Below, piece after piece: positions 26,795 to 35,526 of a stretch of 35,526 bases of DNA. The notes beneath the pieces were generated by a model. The model did not search any database. It saw only the letters and a list, made by a program, of their open reading frames with translations, and was not told the origin of the DNA. Source of the DNA: Gammaproteobacteria bacterium (GTDB lineage: Bacteria > Pseudomonadota > Gammaproteobacteria > PS1 > Pseudothioglobaceae); the NCBI GenBank assembly GCA_015659815.1, contig DQME01000183.1, forward strand, positions 1 through 35,526. The letters are read 5' to 3'. Numbering within the stretch: position 1 is the stretch's first letter; each line of letters opens with the position of its first letter. The position numbers were made by a program, and so were the translations under genes.

Positions 26795-27718
26795 ATGAAA
26801 ACAGTCAAAGCTGTGGTCGGCATTTTGAAAAATGATAACAATGAATTTCTTATATCTAAAAGGCATCAAAAAAAATTTATGGGCGATTACTGGGAAATTC
26901 CTGGTGGCAAAATTGATGGAACAGAGTCCCACTCTGATGCAATCAAAAGAGAACTCAAGGAGGAACTTGGAATTGTCGTAACGGATTTAAGCTTTATTCG
27001 ATTTATCAACCACAATTATATTGATAGAACTGTGTGTTTGGGTTACTTTCTAATCAATAGCTATAAGGGGAACCCTTATGGGGCAGAGGGGCAACAAATT
27101 GAATGGATAAATATTAACAGTCTAAATAAATATAAGTTGCTTCCAAGCGTACATGAGATGCTACTGTCAATAACATTGCCAGAGACTTATTGGATTACTC
27201 CATCCGAGGGCCACTACAGCGGGTTATGGATGAAAAAATTTGATGAAAATATTTCTCGAGGAATAAAACTAATACAATTACGAGCTAAGGTTCAGCTTGA
27301 TGATAATTTTGTGAACAGTCTGTATATTAAATGCAAATCAAGCGAAACTAAATTGCTTCTAAATACAATAAATAAAACTTACAATGAGAGCTGTGCAGAT
27401 GGTTGGCATGTTACAACTAGAGAGCTTTTGTCTCTTGAATCCAGGCCTTGTTCTAAGGATAAAATTTTAGGCGCATCTGTCCATAATCTAGACGAAGCAA
27501 TGAAGGCCGTAGAGTTAGGAGTTGACTTTATTGCTCTTTCCCCTGTTCTGTCAACAAAGACTCACCCAGGCACAACTCCATTAGGATGGAAGGTAGCTAA
27601 AACGGTGTCAGAAAGAATTCACATTCCTATTTATTTTTTAGGTGGCATGAAGCCTAAGCATCTAAATAAAGCTATCGAGTTTGGAGCAAAAGGAATTGCT
27701 GGGGTTAGTTCACTATAA
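26795..27718 (+). CDS. Nudix (MutT) hydrolase fused to a thiamine-phosphate synthase-like domain
   Basis: Nudix box GGKIDGTESHSDAIKRELKEELGI; C-terminal ThiE-like LGASVHNLDEAMKAVELGVDFIALSPVLSTKTHPGTTPLGW...IYFLGGM. Confidence 0.9.
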   Translation: MKTVKAVVGILKNDNNEFLISKRHQKKFMGDYWEIPGGKIDGTESHSDAIKRELKEELGIVVTDLSFIRFINHNYIDRTVCLGYFLINSYKGNPYGAEGQQIEWININSLNKYKLLPSVHEMLLSITLPETYWITPSEGHYSGLWMKKFDENISRGIKLIQLRAKVQLDDNFVNSLYIKCKSSETKLLLNTINKTYNESCADGWHVTTRELLSLESRPCSKDKILGASVHNLDEAMKAVELGVDFIALSPVLSTKTHPGTTPLGWKVAKTVSERIHIPIYFLGGMKPKHLNKAIEFGAKGIAGVSSL

Positions 27719-27754
27719 TAAACTTAAATGACTGTAAAACATATATCTAATAAT

Positions 27755-28516
27755 CTAGTTAATTAAATCTCGAGTAAACTCCCAGTTTGAGTCATCAGAT
27801 AGTTCATCCCTAAACCTGTACCCTTCTATATCAAAACCTTTTAAACCTTCTGGAATCAATATCCTATTGTCGATCATGTATTTAGCCATTAACCCTCTAG
27901 CCCTTTTGGCGTAAATTCCAATTATTCTATACTTATTATCCTTATTCTCTTTGAAGGCTATATTAATAACCTTGGCTTTTAGAGATTTTTTTTGTATCGC
28001 TTTAAAGTATTCATTTGATGCAAGATTAATGATAACTTCACTCTCATCTTCGTTTAGAGCGTTAGATATTTTATCCCCCCAAAACTGATACAAGTTATCG
28101 CCAATACTATTTTTTAACTTCGTACTCATCTCTAACCGGTATGGAGAAATCAAATCTAACGGCCTAAGAACACCATACAGCCCTGAAATCATTCTAATCT
28201 TTGTTTGCGCAAAATCTAAATCGTCTTGCGTTAAAGAATCTACATCAATTCCACTATACACATCTCCCTTGAATGACAATATAGCCTGCTTTGCATTTTC
28301 TAGAGTAAGAGGAGTGGAAAATGATTTGAACCTATCGTAGTTTAATTTTGACAGTTTGTCGCTGATAGACATTAGGCTTGCAATTTGATTCTGTGACTTA
28401 TTTTTGAGTATCTGCATTAACTCTTCAGATTCTAAAATTTGTCTTGGATTTGAGTACGACAACATATCTGTGGAAGAAAAATCTTGGGTCTTAGATGGCG
28501 ATATTACGAGTATCAT
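27755..28516 (-). CDS. yaaA: Peroxide stress protein YaaA
   Basis: MILVISPSKTQDF, ALLSFKGDVYSGID-type motif, GLYGVLRPLDLISPYRLEM, NLASNEYFKA. Confidence 0.95.
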   Translation of the reverse strand: MILVISPSKTQDFSSTDMLSYSNPRQILESEELMQILKNKSQNQIASLMSISDKLSKLNYDRFKSFSTPLTLENAKQAILSFKGDVYSGIDVDSLTQDDLDFAQTKIRMISGLYGVLRPLDLISPYRLEMSTKLKNSIGDNLYQFWGDKISNALNEDESEVIINLASNEYFKAIQKKSLKAKVINIAFKENKDNKYRIIGIYAKRARGLMAKYMIDNRILIPEGLKGFDIEGYRFRDELSDDSNWEFTRDLIN

Positions 28517-28669
28517 TTATCAAATAATTATGTTATGAAACGCTTCATTCTACACTAATCTATTCCGTCTTATCCCTCTAACAGCGGGTATTTTGGCTAC
28601 ATTAGAATGCCTACTATGATAAAATCTACAGATTTTGTTTCGTGATATTTATTGTCGATAAATATATTT

Positions 28670-31600
28670 ATGAATAAGAAACTATTACACCTTCCAAAAG
28701 CTCACGGACTTTACAATCCAAAAAACGAAAGGGAAAATTGCGGTATTGGCTTTATTGCAAACATGAAAGGGGAGAGCTCCTATCAAATTACTTTTGACGC
28801 CCTGGAAATGCTTTCACGTATGGACCATCGTGGTGGTTGCGGTTGTGAGCCTAATACTGGTGATGGTGCAGGAATTCTGACAAACATTCCTCAGCAGTTT
28901 TTTATTCGTGAGGTCGGCTCGCTATTTAATGCCAGTGTTGAATCTGGAAATTATGCTGTAGGTAATGTTTTTTTACCTCAGGATGACAAACAGAGGTCTC
29001 ATTGCATGGCATTGGTTCAGCAAATAGTTGAGCAGGAAGGTCAAAGGTTTATCGGCTGGAGAGACGTCCCTATTGACGCTATAAAAGCCGACGTAGGTAA
29101 AACCGCTGTGGATTCTCAGCCCATAATAAAACAGCTCATCATTGACAATAACGAAAAGATTGACAAGGAAGCATTCGAAAGGGCGCTATTCAAAATAAGA
29201 AAACAGGCATCTCATGTAATAAGGTCAGATAGTTCACTTTCTCAGTCTTTACTGTTTTATATATGTAGCTTATCTTCCAAGATTATTATTTATAAAGGGA
29301 TGTTGATGGGGTCACAGTTAAGTGATTTTTATAGTGACCTTTCAGACCCAAAATTTTCTACATATTTAGCTATGGTGCATTCTCGCTTTTCAACCAACAC
29401 TTTTCCTTCTTGGGACAGAGCGCAACCTTGTAGATACATGTCCCACAACGGTGAAATTAATACCCGCCAAGGAAACTACAACTGGATGCGAGCTAGGGAG
29501 GGGCTACTTGAGAGTGATTTATTTGGCAATGAATTAGGTAAAACCTTACCAGTTATAGAGTTTGATGGCTCTGACTCAGGGAGCTTTGATAATGTATTAG
29601 AGTTCCTGATGATGAATGGTCGCTCTCTACAAGAAGCCATCATGATGATGATACCTGAGGCCTGGCAAAATGATAATAATATGAGTCCTGAAAAGAAGGC
29701 TTTTTATGAATACTTCTCTAACGTAATGGAGCCTTGGGACGGCCCTGCCTCAATAGCTTTCACTGATGGTAACTATATAGGTGCTGTTCTAGACAGAAAT
29801 GGCCTACGCCCTTCAAGGTATTATATAACTCATGATGATAGAGTTATCATGGCTAGCGAGGTCGGGGTTGTTGATGTTGAAACTAACCAAGTTAAAATCA
29901 AAGGAAGGTTAAGGCCAGGAAAAATGTTTTTGGTCGACTTTGAAAGGGGCGAGCTCATTGATGATGACAGTATAAAAAAAGGCTTTGCATCAAAAAACCC
30001 GTATAGAAATTGGTTAGACGATCAACAGATACACTTATCAGAACTGAACTGCGACGAAAAACCACACGGCTTTAACCCGGACACACTAGTGCACCGTTTG
30101 AAAGCATTTGGATATAGCACCGAGACATTACAATTCATGCTATTGCCAATTGTTAAAGAGTTAAGAGATCCCGTAGGTTCTATGGGAAATGACTCTGCCC
30201 TAGCTTGCCTGTCAGATCAGTCACGCATTATTTATGATTACTTCAAGCAGTTATTCGCACAAGTAACAAACCCCGCTATGGACTCCATTCGCGAAGAGGT
30301 GGTAATGTCTCTTCGATGTTCAATAGGTCCAGAAGGAAACCTTTTAAAAAATAAACCTGAAAATGCACACAGACTAATCATAGATCACCCAATATTGACT
30401 AATGAAGAGGTTGCCGCACTAAAGGACTGTAATCATCGTGGATGGACATCAAAAACTATAGATATAACATATGATGTAAACAGTAAAAGCAAAACCTCAG
30501 AACTACTTAATGATATATGTCTGCAAGGCTCTCAAGCAATTAAGGAAGGACACAGTCTGATAATTCTTTCTGACCGCAATGTGGATCAAAACCGAACAGC
30601 AATAAGTGCGCTATTGGCTTCATCTGCCCTACACAGGCATTTGGTCGTAGAGCATGAACGAACTCAGGTTGGTATTGTAATAGAAACTGGTGAGGCTCGT
30701 GAAGTGCATCACTTCTGTTTACTTACTGGTTATGGTGCAGACGCTATTAACCCTTACCTAGCTTTCGAGGCACTATGGCAAGCAAGGAATGATGGCCTAA
30801 TTAATGAAAAAGATGACAATAAAATTGTTCAATCTTACAGAAAGGGTGTCGCCAAAGGTATGCTAAAAATCATGGCAAAAATGGGGATTGCAACGCTCGA
30901 GTCATATAAAGGCGCTCAAATTTTTGAAGCGGTAGGTCTTGCATCTGAAGTCATGGATCAATGCTTTTTTGAAACTTTTAGCCGCATTGGCGGCGTTGGA
31001 TTTGATGTATTACAGTCCGAGAATGAAGAAAGGCATAGGCTGGCTTTTCAGACTAACGTGCTAGATAACTTAGGCCAGTACCATTGGCGTAGCGGGGGTG
31101 AAAAGCATATGTGGGAGCCACATACTATTGCCAACTTGCAACTAGCAGCTAGAAATAATGATAAGGATGCTTACTGGTCCTTCTCCAAGAAATCGAATGA
31201 CGAGGGTACCCGTAACTGTACCCTGAGAGGGTTAATGACCTTCAAAAAGGGTAGTCCGATTGATATTGGAGATGTTGAGAGTGTCAAAGATATAGTTAAG
31301 CGTTTTGCAACTGGGGCTATGAGTTTCGGTTCAATTTCTGCTGAATCTCATGAATCTTTAGCAATTGCAATGAACAGGCTTGGAGGAAAGTCAAACACTG
31401 GAGAAGGTGGTGAAGATTCTAAGCGATGGAAGCTTGATAAGAATGGAGACTCAAGAAGAAGTGCAATAAAACAGGTAGCTTCTGGCCGCTTTGGAGTTAC
31501 CATTGAATACCTAAACCAAGCCGAAGAACTACAAATCAAGGTTTCTCAGGGAGCCAAACCTGGAGAAGGTGGTGAACTACCTGGCTCAAAAGTTGACAAA

Positions 31601-33196
31601 GAGATAGCCAGAGTTAGGCATTCAACTCCTGGTGTCGGTTTAATTAGCCCCCCTCCACATCATGACATTTATTCCATAGAAGACCTTGCTCAACTTATTT
31701 TTGACCTAAAAAGGTCTAACCCTAGGGCACGTATAAGTGTGAAGCTTGTCTCTGAAGTTGGGGTCGGCACTGTTGCAGCTGGAGTCACCAAAGCTAAATC
31801 GGACCATATAGTTATTGCTGGCCATGATGGAGGCACAGGCGCATCCCCACTAACATCTATAAAGCATGCTGGTCTACCGTGGGAACTTGGGGTTGCAGAG
31901 ACACACCAAACACTGGTTATGAATGATCTACGTTCACGTGTTGTTATACAGACTGATGGACAACTAAAGACAGGCAGGGATGTTGCAATCGCCATACTCC
32001 TTGGTGCTGAAGAGTTCGGTTTTTCAACTGCGCCACTAGTAACACTAGGCTGCATAATGATGCGTAAATGCCACTTAAACACATGCCCTGTTGGTATTGC
32101 TACTCAAGACAAAGAGTTACGCAAAAAATTCAATGGTAAGCCTGAGCACGTTATCAACTATCTATTTATGGTAGCTGAAGAGCTAAGATTAATAATGGCA
32201 GATTTAGGATTTAGAACTGTTAACGAGATGATAGGAAGGGTTGATTTAATTGAGATGGATAAAGCGATAGAGCACTGGAAGCAATCTTCCATTAACTTAG
32301 ATGCTTTGTTAACCCCAGCTCAAAAGCCTAGTAAAGATACTGTAGTATATCAAACCATTATGCAGGACCATCAACTCGAACTGCAGATCGACAACCTTGT
32401 GATTGAGAAATCTAAGAACTACATTGATGAAGGTAAATCAGTAGTGATTGATTTACCGATAAAGAATACAGACCGAACTGTTGGGGCTATGCTTTCTTCA
32501 CATATTGTAAATTCTCGTGGGAACAATGAACTTACTGATGACTCAATACACATAAACTTCAAAGGCTCAGCGGGCCAATCATTCGGGGCATTCCTTGCAA
32601 AAGGTATTACCTTAGAGGTTGAAGGAGATGCCAATGATTATGTAGCTAAAGGACTGTCTGGAGGTAAAGTTATTATTTATCCTCCAAAAAATTCTACTTT
32701 TAAGGCTCAAACCGAAATCATTGCGGGCAATGTTTGTGGTTATGGAGCTACATCTGGTGAGTTGTACTTATCTGGGTGTGTGTCTGAGAGGTTTTGTGTC
32801 CGCAACTCTGGAGCAACTAGCGTGGTTGAAGGTGTGGGTGATCATGGTTGTGAATATATGACTGGCGGTATAGTAGTTATACTTGGCGAGGTAGGACGTA
32901 ATTTTGCTGCGGGTATGAGTGGTGGTGTTGCTTATGTTTACAACCCTAATAAGACTCTAGAGTTGATGTGTAACCTGAGTATGGTTGATATAGACCCAAT
33001 GGACATAGAGGCAGAAAAAGAGCTACATAAGTTCGTATCCAATCACACTAAATATACTGACTCTGACATTGGCAACAAGATACTAGAAGGGTGGGATCTC
33101 GAAGTTAAAAATTTTGTTAAAGTAATGCCGAAAGAAATAAAGATGGTTTTAGCAAATATTGCCAAAAAGAAGGAGATAGCTAAATCTACTGCTTGA
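28670..33196 (+). CDS. gltB: Glutamate synthase large subunit
   Basis: About 1508 aa; ENCGIGFIANMKGE N-terminal Ntn domain, RFSTNTFPSWDRAQP, HDGGTGASPLTSIKHAG, CHLNTCPVGIATQD. ATG 28670 preferred over the TTG at 28652. Confidence 0.95.
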   Translation: MNKKLLHLPKAHGLYNPKNERENCGIGFIANMKGESSYQITFDALEMLSRMDHRGGCGCEPNTGDGAGILTNIPQQFFIREVGSLFNASVESGNYAVGNVFLPQDDKQRSHCMALVQQIVEQEGQRFIGWRDVPIDAIKADVGKTAVDSQPIIKQLIIDNNEKIDKEAFERALFKIRKQASHVIRSDSSLSQSLLFYICSLSSKIIIYKGMLMGSQLSDFYSDLSDPKFSTYLAMVHSRFSTNTFPSWDRAQPCRYMSHNGEINTRQGNYNWMRAREGLLESDLFGNELGKTLPVIEFDGSDSGSFDNVLEFLMMNGRSLQEAIMMMIPEAWQNDNNMSPEKKAFYEYFSNVMEPWDGPASIAFTDGNYIGAVLDRNGLRPSRYYITHDDRVIMASEVGVVDVETNQVKIKGRLRPGKMFLVDFERGELIDDDSIKKGFASKNPYRNWLDDQQIHLSELNCDEKPHGFNPDTLVHRLKAFGYSTETLQFMLLPIVKELRDPVGSMGNDSALACLSDQSRIIYDYFKQLFAQVTNPAMDSIREEVVMSLRCSIGPEGNLLKNKPENAHRLIIDHPILTNEEVAALKDCNHRGWTSKTIDITYDVNSKSKTSELLNDICLQGSQAIKEGHSLIILSDRNVDQNRTAISALLASSALHRHLVVEHERTQVGIVIETGEAREVHHFCLLTGYGADAINPYLAFEALWQARNDGLINEKDDNKIVQSYRKGVAKGMLKIMAKMGIATLESYKGAQIFEAVGLASEVMDQCFFETFSRIGGVGFDVLQSENEERHRLAFQTNVLDNLGQYHWRSGGEKHMWEPHTIANLQLAARNNDKDAYWSFSKKSNDEGTRNCTLRGLMTFKKGSPIDIGDVESVKDIVKRFATGAMSFGSISAESHESLAIAMNRLGGKSNTGEGGEDSKRWKLDKNGDSRRSAIKQVASGRFGVTIEYLNQAEELQIKVSQGAKPGEGGELPGSKVDKEIARVRHSTPGVGLISPPPHHDIYSIEDLAQLIFDLKRSNPRARISVKLVSEVGVGTVAAGVTKAKSDHIVIAGHDGGTGASPLTSIKHAGLPWELGVAETHQTLVMNDLRSRVVIQTDGQLKTGRDVAIAILLGAEEFGFSTAPLVTLGCIMMRKCHLNTCPVGIATQDKELRKKFNGKPEHVINYLFMVAEELRLIMADLGFRTVNEMIGRVDLIEMDKAIEHWKQSSINLDALLTPAQKPSKDTVVYQTIMQDHQLELQIDNLVIEKSKNYIDEGKSVVIDLPIKNTDRTVGAMLSSHIVNSRGNNELTDDSIHINFKGSAGQSFGAFLAKGITLEVEGDANDYVAKGLSGGKVIIYPPKNSTFKAQTEIIAGNVCGYGATSGELYLSGCVSERFCVRNSGATSVVEGVGDHGCEYMTGGIVVILGEVGRNFAAGMSGGVAYVYNPNKTLELMCNLSMVDIDPMDIEAEKELHKFVSNHTKYTDSDIGNKILEGWDLEVKNFVKVMPKEIKMVLANIAKKKEIAKSTA

Positions 33197-33677
33197 TTCT
33201 TTCTAATACTGTGAAATGATAACTGTGGTGGTTTGTCTCGTCAGGGTAATGTGACTCTCTACTAGTTTCAATAAACTCATTTCTATTGTATGTTGGAAAA
33301 TAGGTATCTCCAACAAACTCGCCATCGACCTCAGTTATGTATAGTCTGTCTACTATAGGCAACATTTGCTCATAAAATGAAGCGCCCCCCATTACCATTA
33401 CCTCACCATCTTGTTTTGAAATGCTAAGGGCCTCATCAATGCTGCCGACAACTTCACACCCATCGGCAATGAAATCAATGCTGCGACTTACAACGATATT
33501 TCTCCTGTGAGGCAAAGCTCTGCCTATTGATGTGAAGGTTTTGCGTCCCATCATTACAGTTTTATTTATTGTAACTCCTTTAAAATAACTTAAATCTGCT
33601 GGTAGATGCCATGGCAGTGTATTTTCATTGCCAATAAGATGATTGTCGTCCATAGCAACAATAATTGATAAACGCAT
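33186..33677 (-). CDS. folA: Dihydrofolate reductase
   Basis: MRLSIIVAMDDNHLIGNENTLPWHLPADLSYFKGVTINKTVMMGRKTFTSIGRALPHRRNIVVSR; 3' end overlaps gltB convergently. Confidence 0.96.
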   Translation of the reverse strand: MRLSIIVAMDDNHLIGNENTLPWHLPADLSYFKGVTINKTVMMGRKTFTSIGRALPHRRNIVVSRSIDFIADGCEVVGSIDEALSISKQDGEVMVMGGASFYEQMLPIVDRLYITEVDGEFVGDTYFPTYNRNEFIETSRESHYPDETNHHSYHFTVLERIKQ

Positions 33678-33730
33678 TAGCTTTACTGTCTAGTAAAATA
33701 AACCTATATTTTACAAACAAATTACTTGTT

Positions 33731-34348
33731 ATGCTTCAGTTAATTCTTGCATCTTCTTCCCCTTTCAGAAGTGAACTACTAACAAAACTAGATATAAACT
33801 TTTCGGTTACCTCGCCAGAAATAGATGAATCTAGATTCGAGAACGAAAGCCCTACACAGCTGGTATACCGGCTAAGCCAAGAGAAGGCTCTAAAGGTGGC
33901 TAAGAACGAGGATGGGATAATTATAGCAGCCGACCAAGTTGCAACATTAGGTAAAGGCGATAGTCCTCTTGATGAAATATTAACGAAACCACACACTCAT
34001 GAAAATGCTATCAAACAATTAAAACAGAGTTCTGGAAATACTGTTACCTTTCTTACAGGATTGTCACTTTTAAACACAGATACTGGCAACCTACAGACTG
34101 TAGTTGAACAGTTTAAGGTGTTTTTTAGAGAACTTACTATTGATCAAATTGAAGACTATCTTGTTAAGGAAAGGCCATACAATTGCGCCGGTAGCTTTAA
34201 ATCAGAGGCACTAGGGATTTGCCTATTTGAGCGCCTTGAGGGTGATGACCCAAATAGTTTAATTGGATTACCTTTAATTAAACTAATTAGGATGCTAGAA
34301 AATGAGGGGATCGAAATTATATCGAATAGCAACTCCGCAGGAAGCTAA
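33731..34348 (+). CDS. maf: Maf-family nucleotide pyrophosphatase
   Basis: LQLILASSSPFRSELLTKL, PEIDES, IIIAADQVATLG, KPHTHENAIKQLKQSSG, YNCAGSFKSEALGI. Start placed at ATG 33731. Confidence 0.93.
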   Translation: MLQLILASSSPFRSELLTKLDINFSVTSPEIDESRFENESPTQLVYRLSQEKALKVAKNEDGIIIAADQVATLGKGDSPLDEILTKPHTHENAIKQLKQSSGNTVTFLTGLSLLNTDTGNLQTVVEQFKVFFRELTIDQIEDYLVKERPYNCAGSFKSEALGICLFERLEGDDPNSLIGLPLIKLIRMLENEGIEIISNSNSAGS

Positions 34349-34357
34349 ATTGTACTA

Positions 34358-35526
34358 GTGCATTATCTTTACGCAAATGATTCTTCATTGCCCAAAAATA
34401 AGAACAAGTTTCATTGGGGCTCTCTATACGGTAGCGCACAATCTTTAGCACTTATTGAGCTAGCAAAAAAACAAAGTAAGGTAGTATTAATAGTCGCCAA
34501 CGATATAGCTCAATACAATAATATATGCAGCTCTCTTGCTTTCTATAATTCAGACTTAGATATACTTAGGTTTGATAATTGGGAGGTTTTGGCCTACGAT
34601 CACTTCTCTCCTCACCCAGACATTACGTCTAATAGGCTGTCCACTCTATCAAAAATGCAAGGCCTAAATAGTGGCATCATTGTAACAACTTTAGAGTCAC
34701 TATCTCAGCGCCTATGCCCTTTGAATTACGTTAAAAGTAACAGCTTTAGTTTATCTTCTGGTGATAATTTGAATTCAGAAGAATTCACTGAGAAATTAGT
34801 CATGTTTGGATATAACAGAGTTAGTTCGGTGATGGAGCATGGTGAATTTAGCATAAAAGGGTCATTAATAGATATTTACCCTATGGGTTCAAGACTTCCT
34901 TATAGGCTTGATTTATTTGACCTAGAGATAGAATCAATTCGAACCTTCGACACATCAACTCAGCTCTCAATAGATGTTATTGACAAAATAGATCTTTTGC
35001 CAGCTAGAGAGTTCGCGACAGATCAAAACAGCATAGATCTTTTTAAAAAAAATTATATTAGTACATTCAATAATAACAAAGGGTTGATATATAGAGATGT
35101 CAGTGAATATCGCCTCCCAAGTGGAATAGAGTTCTATTTGCCTTTGTTTTTTAATGAAACCGATACACTGTTTGATTACCTTCCTAAAGAACCAATAATT
35201 GTTACGCATGTAGGTTTTAGTTCTGTAGTAGACATATTCTATGATGACATCGAAGCGAGGTATAAATATGCAGAAACTAGCCTAGACAGGCCCCCACTAC
35301 CGATAGACCGAGTATTTTTAGATAAGGGTTATTTATATGGCACGTTAAATAAATACCAGCAATTAGTGGTTGGATCGCCCAAGATTGGCCCAAGTGTTTT
35401 AGGCTACAATTTTAAAAGTAAATTATTGCCTCCACTACAAATAAGATCACAAACTGGAAATCCTTTATCTAAATTGTTAAATTTTTCCCATAATTTTGAA
35501 GGAAGAATACTGATCGTTTGTGAGTC
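34358..35526 (+). CDS. mfd: Transcription-repair coupling factor Mfd, N-terminal part (runs off the window)
   Basis: Open frame from GTG 34358 to the window end, absent from the ORF track: ...HWGSLYGSAQSLALIELAKKQSKVVLIVANDI...EVLAYDHFSPHPDITSNRLSTLSKMQG...RVSSVMEHGEFSIKGSLIDIYPMGSRLPYRLDLFDLEIESIRTFD. Confidence 0.92.
   Translation, partial: MHYLYANDSSLPKNKNKFHWGSLYGSAQSLALIELAKKQSKVVLIVANDIAQYNNICSSLAFYNSDLDILRFDNWEVLAYDHFSPHPDITSNRLSTLSKMQGLNSGIIVTTLESLSQRLCPLNYVKSNSFSLSSGDNLNSEEFTEKLVMFGYNRVSSVMEHGEFSIKGSLIDIYPMGSRLPYRLDLFDLEIESIRTFDTSTQLSIDVIDKIDLLPAREFATDQNSIDLFKKNYISTFNNNKGLIYRDVSEYRLPSGIEFYLPLFFNETDTLFDYLPKEPIIVTHVGFSSVVDIFYDDIEARYKYAETSLDRPPLPIDRVFLDKGYLYGTLNKYQQLVVGSPKIGPSVLGYNFKSKLLPPLQIRSQTGNPLSKLLNFSHNFEGRILIVCE

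Noticed and set aside
34967-35209. 80-aa minus-strand ORF
   Set aside because: Lies antisense to the open, conserved mfd frame that runs off the window end.
1-35526. CRISPR array, rRNA or tRNA genes, prophage or integrase genes
   Set aside because: No regularly spaced direct repeats, RNA gene signatures or phage/integrase ORFs were recognised on reading the window; a tRNAscan/Infernal run would be needed to exclude small RNAs formally.

Overview
The window is an AT-rich, probably gammaproteobacterial chromosomal segment. The housekeeping genes at the right end look gammaproteobacterial; a marine Thioglobus/SUP05-like source is only a guess. Roughly the first 25 kb (1-25.2 kb) appears to be a methylated-amine (probably glycine betaine -> dimethylglycine -> sarcosine -> glycine) demethylation and one-carbon oxidation island. 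It contains: (i) a dimethylglycine-dehydrogenase-like FAD/GcvT protein; (ii) a corrinoid methyltransferase operon: corrinoid protein, DUF1638 protein, MetV-like Cys protein, MetF, CH3-THF:corrinoid methyltransferase, GFA-family protein, RACo-like [2Fe-2S] reactivase and a non-pyrrolysine MttB-family methyltransferase; (iii) Fhs, FdhD and an NAD-type formate dehydrogenase with a NuoE-NuoF fused beta subunit; (iv) a BetI/TetR-like regulator followed by soxBDAG. The strongest non-coding signal is a 68-bp, 67/68-identical inverted repeat (3936-4003 / 4502-4569). Each arm holds a complete sigma70-like promoter (TTGACA-N17-TATTAT) plus a palindrome TGACC-N4-GGTCA. The arms face outward toward the DMGDH gene and the corrinoid operon and flank a small 'virulence factor'-type ORF. 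The same promoter/palindrome layout recurs in front of the TetR-family gene at 19.4 kb, which suggests one regulon. A second unusual signal is a charge pattern: the corrinoid protein has a very acidic N-terminus, while its three expected partners carry Arg-rich tails. The right third (25.2-35.5 kb) is ordinary: gshA, mutT-thiE fusion, yaaA, gltB, folA, maf and a truncated mfd.
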